From: an uncultured Bacteroidales bacterium
GTDB lineage: Bacteria > Bacteroidota > Bacteroidia > Bacteroidales > CHK158-818
Assembly (NCBI GenBank): GCA_949300615.1
Contig: CASGEW010000014.1
Coordinates: forward strand, 1 to 38,704
DNA length: 38,704 nt
Direction of reading: 5' to 3'
How positions within the stretch are numbered: position 1 is the stretch's first letter; every line of letters begins with the position of its first letter. The position numbers and the translations under genes are program-made. Positions 24,129 through 33,500 of the stretch are shown here, in pieces. The notes beneath the pieces were generated by a model, which worked only from the letters and a program-made list of their open reading frames with translations, did no database searches and was not told the DNA's origin.

Positions 24129-26603
24129 ATGAAAAAGACAAACACTGCTTTTCTATGGCTATTCTGCCTACTTTGTTCCTGTCAACAACCTGAAAATACC
24201 GAAAAGTTGTCTATTATACCTTTTAACGAGGTCAAAATTACCGATACATTCTGGCACAACCGGATGAAAATCCAGAAAGAGACCCTCGTGCCGTTTTCAT
24301 TGGAAAAGACCAAACCGGCCGTCGATAATCTTCGTAAAACAGGGAACTTTCTAAAAGGAATAAAAGACGAGCTGCCTTTTGTACACCGCTTTATTGCTTC
24401 CGACCTCTACAAGGTGATGGAAGGAGCCGCCTACCTGCTGATGCTGGAACCGGACCCGGTACTGGAAGCCCGGATGGACAGCATTATCGACATCATAGCC
24501 GATGCCCAACAGGCTGATGGTTATCACTACGAATCGCACATTACCGGGGTAAGCAAATACGACATAGAGGGAATGGGCCCCCGACCCTACTCCCATGTGG
24601 TACACAGCCACGAACTCTACAACATGGGACATATGTACGAAGCTGCCATTGCCTATTACCAGGCTACCGGCAAGGACAAATGGCTGAAAGTGGCCGAAAA
24701 AAATGCCCGGCACATCCAAAAGGTCTTTTTTGAAGGAGATCCGAACTACAACGATGGCAAACCGGTTAACCAGGCCCCGGGACACGAAGAGATAGAACTG
24801 GCTCTGGTAAAACTGTACCGGGTTACCGGCGACACGCTCTACCTGAACATGGCCAAACGTTTCATCGACATACGGGGGGTAACCTACCGTCCGGAAGGAG
24901 GGGGTGTCATGGAAGCCCGCTATGCACAACAACACCTGCCTGTACGAGAACAGACTACGGCCGAAGGTCACGCCGTACGTGCCACATACCTCTACTCGGC
25001 CATGGCCGACATATCGGCACAAACCGGCGACGAGACCCTACAACCCGCCCTGAAAAGCATCTGGCACAACATTGTAGATACCCGGATGCACATTACCGGT
25101 GGATTGGGATCGGTCAAAAACATCGAAGCCATCGGCCCCGAATACCTGCTCCCCAACAAGGATACTTACGACGAAACCTGTGCCGCCGTAGGAAATGTAT
25201 TTTTCAACTACCGGATGTTCCTATTGGAAAAAGATGCCAAATACATGGACGTGGCCGAAGTAGCGCTGTTCAACAACGTACTGGCCGGCGTCAATTTAGA
25301 AGGAAACCGTTTTTTCTATGTCAATCCGTTGGAGGCCGACGGTATCACTCCGTTCAATCACGGGACTCCGGGACGGGCTCCGTGGTTCGGAACCGCCTGT
25401 TGCCCGTCTAACCTGGCACGCCTCATTCCCCAGATTTCGGGCATGATGTACGCACATACCTCCAACGAAATCTATTGCATACTTTATACGGGTAACCAAA
25501 CTGAGATTCCGTTAGCTGACGGCAAAGTCTCGGTACAGCAAACCTCCGAGTACCCTTTCGGCGAAACGGTTCAAATAGCGCTGACACCCGAACACGACGG
25601 GCAAAGGTTCGACCTGAAAATGCGTATTCCTACCTGGACAGGAGACCAGTTCGTACCGGGCGAACTGTACCATTTCACCCAACCGGCACAGCAGAAGCCC
25701 ACCCTGAGAGTCAATGGAAAACCGACCAAACTATCCGTACATAAAGGGTTTGCCACCATTTCACGGAAATGGTCGGCCGGAGATATAGTAGAGCTGACAC
25801 TGCCCATGCCCATACGCTATTCTAAGGCTATCGACCAAGTGGCCGACGACCGGGGAAAAATTTGCATCTCCAAAGGCCCTGTCCTCTATTGTGCCGAAGA
25901 GTTCGGCAACGAGGCTCAGATGTTGAATCTGGCCATTCCGGAAAACAATCCGGCACGGGATGCCGGACGATCTACCGACGAACGGATAAAAGATATCCCG
26001 TTAATCGAGACGCAGGCCATTGAAAAATTGAAAGAGGGCAAACGAGAGGTATCCCTATCTCTATTGCCCTACTTTGCCTGGAACAACCGCGGTAATGGAG
26101 CAATGCAAATGTGGTTCCCCACCAACATCGACTCGGTTAAATACACCGACTTCAAGTTTCTGCGCTCCGGGAAATTTAAACGTATAGAGGCCTCTTTCAC
26201 TTACGGAAACGACTCGAAAGTGGCTGTCGGCGACAACCTGATACCCAAAAACTCGTTCGATACCTCCATCCCCCGATGGACCAGTTGGCCCCAAACCGGG
26301 AAAGAGCAATGGATTGAATGTGAACTGGAAAAGCCATCCAATATCGAAAGCGTCGCTGTTTACTGGTACGACGACAACGGTGGGGTACAAATCCCCGTAT
26401 CCTGGTCCCTGCAATACAGAGAAAACGGGAAATGGAAAAAATTCCCGCTTTATATAACCGACCAATACAACACGTTCAAAGACCAGTTCAATATGGTACA
26501 CCCGGCCGAAACCATTACGGCCGAGGCTATCAAAATAGCCATGAAGCCACAACAAAAATCGGCAGTAGGTATTTTAGAAATCAACATAGAAACAGCCAAG
26601 TAA
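24129..26603 (+). CDS. GH127-family beta-L-arabinofuranosidase-like lipoprotein
   Basis: An 824-residue exported glycosidase of the GH127 (DUF1680) type. The N-terminus is a lipoprotein signal (LLCSC, lipidation at about C18). A (alpha/alpha)6 barrel covers residues about 35-460. The catalytic zinc site known in this family is present: E349 and C351 in DETCAAVGN, and C424-C425 in TACCPSN, where one cysteine acts as nucleophile. Later domains are beta-rich; the C-terminal stretch (about 700-824) looks like a discoidin-type module (NIESVAVYWYDDNGGVQIPVSW). The start is the ATG at 24129; an earlier in-frame start at 24075 lacks a signal peptide. It is followed after 36 nt by a GH2 gene. Arabinan or plant glycoprotein is the likely target. 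Confidence 0.9.
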   Translation: MKKTNTAFLWLFCLLCSCQQPENTEKLSIIPFNEVKITDTFWHNRMKIQKETLVPFSLEKTKPAVDNLRKTGNFLKGIKDELPFVHRFIASDLYKVMEGAAYLLMLEPDPVLEARMDSIIDIIADAQQADGYHYESHITGVSKYDIEGMGPRPYSHVVHSHELYNMGHMYEAAIAYYQATGKDKWLKVAEKNARHIQKVFFEGDPNYNDGKPVNQAPGHEEIELALVKLYRVTGDTLYLNMAKRFIDIRGVTYRPEGGGVMEARYAQQHLPVREQTTAEGHAVRATYLYSAMADISAQTGDETLQPALKSIWHNIVDTRMHITGGLGSVKNIEAIGPEYLLPNKDTYDETCAAVGNVFFNYRMFLLEKDAKYMDVAEVALFNNVLAGVNLEGNRFFYVNPLEADGITPFNHGTPGRAPWFGTACCPSNLARLIPQISGMMYAHTSNEIYCILYTGNQTEIPLADGKVSVQQTSEYPFGETVQIALTPEHDGQRFDLKMRIPTWTGDQFVPGELYHFTQPAQQKPTLRVNGKPTKLSVHKGFATISRKWSAGDIVELTLPMPIRYSKAIDQVADDRGKICISKGPVLYCAEEFGNEAQMLNLAIPENNPARDAGRSTDERIKDIPLIETQAIEKLKEGKREVSLSLLPYFAWNNRGNGAMQMWFPTNIDSVKYTDFKFLRSGKFKRIEASFTYGNDSKVAVGDNLIPKNSFDTSIPRWTSWPQTGKEQWIECELEKPSNIESVAVYWYDDNGGVQIPVSWSLQYRENGKWKKFPLYITDQYNTFKDQFNMVHPAETITAEAIKIAMKPQQKSAVGILEINIETAK

Positions 26604-26639
26604 TACATTCAACATTATAAACCAAAACCAAATCAACAC

Positions 26640-28442
26640 ATGAAAAAGCTATTTCTTTCGGCCGTAGCGATTATGCTATCTTATCCGCTACTGGCTCAAT
26701 GGGCTCCTGCCGGAGACCGGATCAAGACAGAGTGGGCAGAAAAAGTGGATCCCTCCAATGTCCTGCCCGAATATCCCCGCCCGATTATGCAACGTACTGA
26801 ATGGCAAAACCTGAACGGATTATGGAATTACGCCATCCGTCCGACAGGAGAATCGGAACCCCAAACATTCGATGGAGAAATTCTGGTACCGTTTGCCGTA
26901 GAATCTAGCCTCTCCGGCGTACAAAAAAGAGTAGGAGGCAACAACGAACTGTGGTACAACCGAACTTTCACCGTTCCCTCAAAATGGAAAGATAAAAAAA
27001 TCCTGCTTCATTTCGGCGCGGTCGATTGGAAAGCTGACGTATGGGTAAACGATATCAAGGTAGGCCAACATACCGGAGGATATACGCCGTTCAGTTTCGA
27101 CATCACCCCGGCGCTGATGAAAGGAGAAAACAAACTGGTGGTAAAGGTTTGGGACGCTACCGACAGATCCTACCAACCCCGCGGAAAACAGGTAAACAAC
27201 CCCGAAGGGATATTCTACACGCCGGTTACCGGTATTTGGCAAACCGTATGGTTAGAACCGGTTGCCACAGAATACATTGAAAATGTAAAATCGACCCCCA
27301 ACATAGACAACGGAACATTGACCGTCGATGTATCTACCCAAACCCGGGACGCCTGGATAGAAGTCCGTGTATTGGATGGGGACAAAGTAGTATCAGCCTC
27401 CAAAGCATTGGCCGGGCAACCACTGCAACTCAACATCCCGAACGCCAAATTATGGAGCCCGGAGTCGCCATTCCTGTACAACCTCGAAATCGCATTGGTT
27501 CGTAACGGCAAGGTAATCGACCAGGTATCCAGCTATACCGCCATGCGGAAATACACCACCCGCCGCGACAAAAACGGAATCGTTCGCTTACAACTGAACA
27601 ACCAGGATATCTTCCAGTTCGGCCCGCTCGACCAGGGCTGGTGGCCCGACGGGCTTTACACTGCCCCCACGGACGAAGCATTGGCCTATGACATCAAAAA
27701 AACCAAAGATTTCGGTTACAACATGATCCGTAAACACGTTAAAGTGGAACCCGCTCGCTGGTACACCCATTGCGACCAATTGGGGATAATCGTATGGCAA
27801 GATATGCCCAGTGGAGACAACAGCCCCAGGTGGTTCAACCAGCGTTTCTTCGAAGGAACAGAAGAAAACGTACGGTCTGCCAGATCGGAAAGCAACTATC
27901 GGAAAGAGTGGAAAGAGATTATCGATTACCTCTACAATTATCCTTGTATTGGCGTATGGGTACCCTTTAACGAAGCATGGGGACAATTCAAGACCGTAGA
28001 AATTGCCCAATGGACAAAAGAGTACGATCCGTCCCGCTTGGTCAATTCCGCCAGCGGAGGGAATTTCTTCCCTTGCGGCGACATCATCGACCTGCATAAC
28101 TATCCAGAGCCAAAACTCTATTTATATGACGCTCAACGTTCCACGGTATTGGGTGAATACGGAGGTATCGGACTGGTCGTCAAAGGACATATCTGGGAAG
28201 CCGACCGTAACTGGGGATATGTACAGTTTAACTCTTCCGACGAAGTTACGGCCGAATACGTCAAATATGCCAAGCAACTGAAAGACCTGATATCCAAAGG
28301 TTTCTCTGCGGCTGTTTACACGCAGACTACCGACGTAGAAGGAGAAATAAACGGATTGATGACATACGACCGCAAAGTAATCAAAATGAACGAAGAACAA
28401 ATCCGCCAAATCAACCAGGAGATTTGCAACTCGTTAAAATAG
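26640..28442 (+). CDS. GH2 family glycoside hydrolase, exported
   Basis: A 600-residue glycosidase with a signal peptide (residues about 1-19, ending LLAQ). Residues about 40-190 form the jelly-roll sugar-binding domain of GH2 (NLNGLWNYAI, LWYNRTF, DWKADVWVNDIKVGQHTGGYTPF). A short beta-sandwich follows, then the TIM barrel. In the barrel, N444-E445 in PFNEAWGQ fits the acid/base of clan GH-A, and E506 in LGEYGG is the expected nucleophile. The enzyme lacks the extra C-terminal domains of large beta-galactosidases. The specific sugar cannot be read. It pairs with the GH127 gene, suggesting joint breakdown of an arabinose- or galactose-containing glycan. No SusC/SusD genes are near. Confidence 0.9.
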   Translation: MKKLFLSAVAIMLSYPLLAQWAPAGDRIKTEWAEKVDPSNVLPEYPRPIMQRTEWQNLNGLWNYAIRPTGESEPQTFDGEILVPFAVESSLSGVQKRVGGNNELWYNRTFTVPSKWKDKKILLHFGAVDWKADVWVNDIKVGQHTGGYTPFSFDITPALMKGENKLVVKVWDATDRSYQPRGKQVNNPEGIFYTPVTGIWQTVWLEPVATEYIENVKSTPNIDNGTLTVDVSTQTRDAWIEVRVLDGDKVVSASKALAGQPLQLNIPNAKLWSPESPFLYNLEIALVRNGKVIDQVSSYTAMRKYTTRRDKNGIVRLQLNNQDIFQFGPLDQGWWPDGLYTAPTDEALAYDIKKTKDFGYNMIRKHVKVEPARWYTHCDQLGIIVWQDMPSGDNSPRWFNQRFFEGTEENVRSARSESNYRKEWKEIIDYLYNYPCIGVWVPFNEAWGQFKTVEIAQWTKEYDPSRLVNSASGGNFFPCGDIIDLHNYPEPKLYLYDAQRSTVLGEYGGIGLVVKGHIWEADRNWGYVQFNSSDEVTAEYVKYAKQLKDLISKGFSAAVYTQTTDVEGEINGLMTYDRKVIKMNEEQIRQINQEICNSLK

Positions 28443-28463
28443 ATTATTTCTATTCCTAAGCAC

Positions 28464-28511
28464 AAAATATTCCCGAACGGTTTGATCTGTCGATCTGTTC
28501 GGGAATATTTT
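28464..28511 (+). terminator. terminator after the GH2 gene
   Basis: A perfect 15-bp stem (28464-28478 with 28497-28511) around an 18-nt loop. A and T ends make it active in both directions. Confidence 0.85.
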
Positions 28512-28611
28512 CCATTCTTCCAAAAGCAGATTACATCTATTTATATATCAACATTTTAAAAGAAAGTAACCTGTTATCTTCTAAAAAACGAAAAAATAAA
28601 CAGACTGAATC

Positions 28612-28632
28612 GTTTGCTTTTTAAAAGCAAAC
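28612..28632. promoter_or_regulatory. 21-bp perfect palindrome on the ferredoxin promoter, candidate operator
   Basis: GTTTGCTTTT (28612-28621) and AAAAGCAAAC (28623-28632) are perfect inverted halves around one base. The left half contains the -33 TTTG at 28613-28616 and the right half fills the spacer, so a bound dimer would block RNA polymerase. The regulator is unknown. Confidence 0.55.
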
Positions 28633-28643
28633 CATTACTTTTG
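28613..28643 (+). promoter_or_regulatory. promoter of the ferredoxin gene
   Basis: TTTG (28613-28616), a 19-nt spacer and TACTTTTG (28636-28643). The leader to the ATG is about 36 nt. Confidence 0.8.
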
Positions 28644-28685
28644 TATCAACAATTAGCATAATACTCATTTAAAAACTTTACAACA

Positions 28686-28856
28686 ATGGCTTACGTAATT
28701 AGTGACGATTGTATTGCTTGCGGAACTTGTATAGACGAATGTCCCGTAGAAGCTATTTCTGAAGGCGACAAATATTCTATTAACCCGGATATCTGCACCG
28801 AATGTGGTACTTGCGCAGATGTATGTCCTACCGGAGCTATCAGTCCCGCAGAATAA
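28686..28856 (+). CDS. 2[4Fe-4S] ferredoxin
   Basis: A 56-residue clostridial-type ferredoxin, an electron carrier for anaerobic redox enzymes. Two cluster motifs are complete: CIACGTCIDECP (C9, C12, C15, C19) and CTECGTCADVCP (C37, C40, C43, C47). Each set of three cysteines plus the distant fourth binds one cubane, and P20 and P48 follow as usual. The length is standard. It is a single-gene unit with its own promoter, palindromic operator candidate and terminator. Its redox partner is not in the window, although NrdDG and Rex show an anaerobic lifestyle. Confidence 0.96.
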   Translation: MAYVISDDCIACGTCIDECPVEAISEGDKYSINPDICTECGTCADVCPTGAISPAE

Positions 28857-28873
28857 TCAAATAAGGAAATTGG

Positions 28874-28905
28874 AAAAAGGCTACTCCGTTTTGAGTAGCC
28901 TTTTT
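28874..28905 (+). terminator. terminator after the ferredoxin gene
   Basis: AAAAAGGCTACTC (28874-28886) pairs with GAGTAGCCTTTTT (28893-28905), loop 6 nt, followed by more T. Confidence 0.85.
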
Positions 28906-28964
28906 TGTTTTAGGGAATTTTTCTTCTGTGCAAGAGACAAAAGAAAAGGATTTCTTCTTTTTCT

Positions 28965-29002
28965 CCGCTTTTTGAAAAAAGCGGAACCAAAAACTTTTTG
29001 GT
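28965..29002. repeat. two tandem short palindromes
   Basis: CCGCTTTTT/AAAAAGCGG (28965-28984) is followed after one base by ACCAAAAA-C-TTTTTGGT (28986-29002). They lie between the ferredoxin terminator and the -7 box of the next gene. A second terminator or a pair of protein sites would both fit. Confidence 0.4.
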
Positions 29003-29040
29003 AAAGCGCAGTATTCTGAAATAATATAAAAGAAAAATCA

Positions 29041-29048
29041 TAACTTTG
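29041..29048 (+). promoter_or_regulatory. -7 box of the repeat/CxxC protein gene
   Basis: TAACTTTG matches TAnnTTTG. No -33 element was seen at 19-21 nt. The leader to the ATG at 29127 would be about 72 nt. Confidence 0.5.
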
Positions 29049-29126
29049 TCGTTAGAATTACTCCTCTTCGTCAACTTATCTTGATGAACCCGAGCATATA
29101 TATGTCTTGCTAAAATCAAAAGAATT

Positions 29127-30545
29127 ATGCTTGCTTTTCGTAAACACCTGTACGCCATCTTGGCCATGTTCTTGATAAATAATATGGCAACAACCCAAGC
29201 CCAAATGACCATCATCATGTCAGAGGGTGCATCGATACAAGAAGACAGCTACTGTTTCAGGGATGAATTTCCGACAGATTATATAAAAGGGAAATGGAAT
29301 GACGGGGCTCGCATCACCCACGTGGCGTACGGCTCTGGGAAATGGCTGGTTACTTGTGCCAAGAATACCGGGATAGGGATGCAATCGTACAGCGGAATAG
29401 GAGCTTTCCCGTCTCAATGGATCAAACAAAAATGGGACGAAAACTATCGGATTACTGACGCCGCGTATGGGAACTCGGGATGGGTGGTGATTATGAGTCA
29501 AGGACTGTACGACGGGCCGCAATCTTATTACCACGACAGCAACTGGCCCAAAGATTGGTTGAAAGAGCAGGAAAACGAGGGAAGATTCATCACGACATTG
29601 ACCTACGGAGACGGGAAATGGTTCGTTACCGCTTCTTCCAATTGCAACATCACCGACCAGACATGGTACGTATATGACAATGAAATTCCGCAGGACAAGG
29701 TACAAGAGATGATAGAAAAGGATTACGTTATTTCTGAAATAGCCGCCTATAAAAATCAGTTCGTCGTCGTATATTCAAAAGGCCCGGCATATACCAACCA
29801 TGCGTGGATGTACAATATACAAAATTGGGACAGCGCCCAATCGTGGATCAAGGAAAACTGGAATGAGAATTTCTGCATTACCAGCCTGGGGGGATATTTG
29901 AACACTTCCTCTCCCTCAACAAACAACACCAACAACGAACAGATAGCATTGAACCGCCCTTCATACGGGACCTATCCCTCCCAAGCAGACCTCTTTTACA
30001 AGGGCGATACGTTTGCCGGACATTTAGTCATCAACCAGAGCAACGGGTTTCGCACGACCTCTTTCACCAGCGGATCGCTGGTTTTCATTTCCATCTATGC
30101 TCCGAAAGAGACCTCCGACAGCTTCATCCTCGACAATATGTGCGGGCAGAACCTGATTATCTCAAAAGACTGGTCTTCGGTCAAAATTACCGGCTTCGGT
30201 ACGCAACTCGCCTACAATACGCAATGTACGAAAGAGGATTTCGACCAATCGGAAAAACTGTATCAACAGATCAACTCGAATACATTGCAAGTTTCCGGAG
30301 GGAATAACAACACAATCATCAATACGAACTCCAACATAAACGATAACGGCGGTAACCGGAGCACACGGCGTGTTTGTCCCGGGTGCAACGGGACGGGTAA
30401 AGGAATGGACCAGATTACCTACTCTCCCAACTATACCGGAAAAGACAACTCCGAATGGTGCCCCATTTGCGGGAAAGTTGCTCCGGCCCATACGCATCGC
30501 CAACCCATGTGCCGCGTTTGCAACGGGAAAGGCTACGTCGAATAA
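29127..30545 (+). CDS. exported protein with tryptophan-rich repeats and three C-terminal CxxC pairs
   Basis: A 472-residue protein with a signal peptide (residues about 5-25, ending TTQAQ). Residues about 30-265 contain four to five repeats of about 47 residues. Each has a W-P-x-D-W-I-K-x-x-W start, an RIT-x-x-A-Y-G-x-G-x-W-x-V centre and a Q-x-Y end. They resemble the DUF7477-type repeat and could fold as beta-propeller blades, which is inference. A linker of N-rich sequence (about 385-405) leads to a zinc-finger-like tail: C417/C420, C445/C448 and C462/C465, with two C-x-x-C-N-G-(T/K)-G-K-G units typical of the DnaJ cysteine-rich domain, but one pair short of its four. No function known. 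It converges on the helicase gene with a 13-nt overlap. Confidence 0.7.
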   Translation: MLAFRKHLYAILAMFLINNMATTQAQMTIIMSEGASIQEDSYCFRDEFPTDYIKGKWNDGARITHVAYGSGKWLVTCAKNTGIGMQSYSGIGAFPSQWIKQKWDENYRITDAAYGNSGWVVIMSQGLYDGPQSYYHDSNWPKDWLKEQENEGRFITTLTYGDGKWFVTASSNCNITDQTWYVYDNEIPQDKVQEMIEKDYVISEIAAYKNQFVVVYSKGPAYTNHAWMYNIQNWDSAQSWIKENWNENFCITSLGGYLNTSSPSTNNTNNEQIALNRPSYGTYPSQADLFYKGDTFAGHLVINQSNGFRTTSFTSGSLVFISIYAPKETSDSFILDNMCGQNLIISKDWSSVKITGFGTQLAYNTQCTKEDFDQSEKLYQQINSNTLQVSGGNNNTIINTNSNINDNGGNRSTRRVCPGCNGTGKGMDQITYSPNYTGKDNSEWCPICGKVAPAHTHRQPMCRVCNGKGYVE

Positions 30546-33500
30546 ACCGGTACTATCTTTTGCAGCGCCACATACCAGATATACCCCTTAACCGGGGTAT
30601 ATCCCATTTGAGACAAAGCATCGGCATAACGCCGTACCTGTTTCAGATAGGAGGTGCGTTCTGTTTTCCCGAACTTGTAATCGATTACCAACGCTCCGTT
30701 GGAAGATACCACCACGCGGTCGGGACGCAAGATTTTTCCATCCGGATGCCAAATCTCCATCTCATTCCAAACCTCTGTTTCGGGGGAGAACCACGCCCTA
30801 ACCGAGGGCGAGGAGATAGCCTCTTCCAGATACCGGACAACTTCCACCGCCTCTTCCTGCGATAATTCGCCACTTAAAACATACGGCTCCACGGCAGCCT
30901 CCAACTCCTCGGGATAACGGATACCGCTCAGTATCTCGTGCATCAGGTTACCGTACTTGATCTGCTCGTTGTTTTCAAAGAAACCGATATGCCTCATATT
31001 CAAGCGGAAACGCTCTCCGGGTTCAGCCTGTCGGCTCCCGGCAGCAACCGTCGCCACATGAACCGGAATACCCTTATCGACGGGATGCCACCAACTGCCC
31101 AACTCAAACACGCCCGTCTCCGGACAAAACGCATCGGACAATACCGTACAAGGGACATCCGGTACGACAACCGACCGGGAGGCCCGCACGATGGCATACA
31201 TCAAGGTAGCGACAGAGGTTACGGTTTCCGATGCCGGTTGCGGAGCGAAAAGTATCATCTCCTCGCGGGCCCGGGTAAAAGCCACATACGCCAGGTTCAG
31301 GTTATCGATATAGGCAAAGGACTTTTCGCGGAAATAATCGGACGAATAGGCCGTCCGTTCCAATACCGAAGAGTAACGGACCGGTACCAACGGAATATCT
31401 TCAAACGGTTCTCCTTGTGTCCGGCACCAAAGTATCTGGGTATGGGTAGGCGAATGGTCTATGCTCCAATCGCAGAATGGCATGATAACCACCTTGAAAT
31501 CCAACCCTTTTGACTTGTGGATGGTCATAATACGGAGGGCATCCTGCGATTCGGGGTTAAAGACCGACCGGGACGCACCCCGCTCGTCCCACCAACCGAG
31601 AAAAGCAGCTATATCGGCGGCATGGCTGGCCGTAAAATCCAATATCAAATCTTCAAAAGCCTGGATAAATAGCTGTTCGCGATCCAACACCTCCGGAGGT
31701 AAAAACGAGATGATTTTCTGACACAGATCAAACAACGAAAGAGTCCGAAACTCATCCATCCGGCGCTCCACCTGTGCGGCAAAAGAGTTTTCGCCCCCGT
31801 TAAAAAAGGCGGACAGGGCCTGCTGGGGGGTCGTCCCCGACTGACTGATCTCATACTCGTATGTGGCCAGAATAGAACGCAGCGTCTCCTTGGGATTGTA
31901 AAGATAGGCCAGCATATTCACAAGAAAGCGGACGGAGGGAGAACTGCTTATGTACAGGCTTTCATCCGAGATGATGTCGAACCGGTATCTTTCATCCCGA
32001 GACGAGGCCTTGTAACGCAACAAGGTATCGGCAATCAAGACGCCATCGGCCTTGTTCCGCACCAAAAAGGCGATATCCCGCAACCGGTAGCCGTTTTGTT
32101 GCAACCGGATCAGCAAATCCGGAATACGCCCGAGAACCTCCTCCTTGAAATCGTCGGCCGACGGGGCATCGATAAATGAAATCTGGACGTGTCCGTCGGA
32201 CGACTCGTAGGCCGGAGATACGCGCTGGGCCACATCGCCGTAGGCATCGACGATACGCGTAGATAACGCCTCCCTGTCGCCGCTGCACGCTCCGGCATCG
32301 AGCAAGGCATTGAATTTATCCTGTAACAGTTGGGCGGCTGCCGTAAAAAACGAATTGTTAAACGCCACAATCTGTTTGCAACTGCGGTAATTGGTGTTCA
32401 AGAGCTGTTCCTCACATTTGGAGGCATCGAAACTGCGACGCAATCCCGAAGCAAGCAACCGCCAATCGGAGTTACGCCAACGGTAAATACTTTGCTTGAC
32501 ATCCCCTACAATGAGGCACGCCTGCCCCTTATCGAGGCTTTCGCGGAACAGCGGCCTGAAATTCTCCCATTGCAGGTTCGAGGTATCCTGAAACTCATCA
32601 ATCATAAAATGCTCGATACGCGTACCTATTTTTTCATATACAAAGGGGGTATCGCTGTCGTCTATAATGCGGTGCAACAGATCGGCCGTATCGGAGAGCA
32701 ACAACAGGTTATGTTCCTGCTGATAAGCCTGTATATGGCGGTCGATGTCGCTCAAAATACCCAATGTAAAGAGATAGCGTCCGGTCTCTACGGCGGTCAG
32801 ATAACGTTCATATCCTCCTTTCCCATAGAGATCGACCATTTTCTTTACACAATCGTTCAGCCCCTCTCCATATACCTGCCGGATAGCCTCTACGGTAGCA
32901 TCATCGGTTTTCCGGGTAAACCACCCTTCGGGGTTGTCGGCCAACCGGACAAAGGTTTCGGTAGGTCCTTTCATAACACCGGCGCGCCATTTTTCAAAGA
33001 GAAAGAAGGGTGAACGGCTTCCGTTCTTAAAACGATCGGGCGACAAGCCCCGATCCGCCATGAGGGACAAGGCCCGTTCGGCACAGGCAACGACCTCGTT
33101 TTCAAAAGCCTTCCGGACGGTACGAAGTTTCTTGGCATACTCCCGCAAGAAGGTCTTATCGGCCGTTATTTTGAGAAGCTCATCCCGGAAACTTTTATAG
33201 GTTTCATTGAATATCTCCTGCGACAATCCGCCGATGTCCCGGCGAATATCCCACGACAGGCCCGACTCTATCCGCTCCTCGGAGAAACGGAGTAACCATT
33301 GCAACAGGGAGGTGCTCTGGGGATTCTCCAACTCAAAAAGCATATTGTCGATGGCCTGCTGCAACACCCGGTTTCCCTCTATTTCGAGGTTATATCCGCC
33401 TTGTAGCCCGATCTCTCGGGTAAAGGCCCGGGTGGTCCGTTGAAAGAATCGGTCTATGGTGCAGATGTTGAACTCCGAGAAATCGTGCAACAACCGCTGC

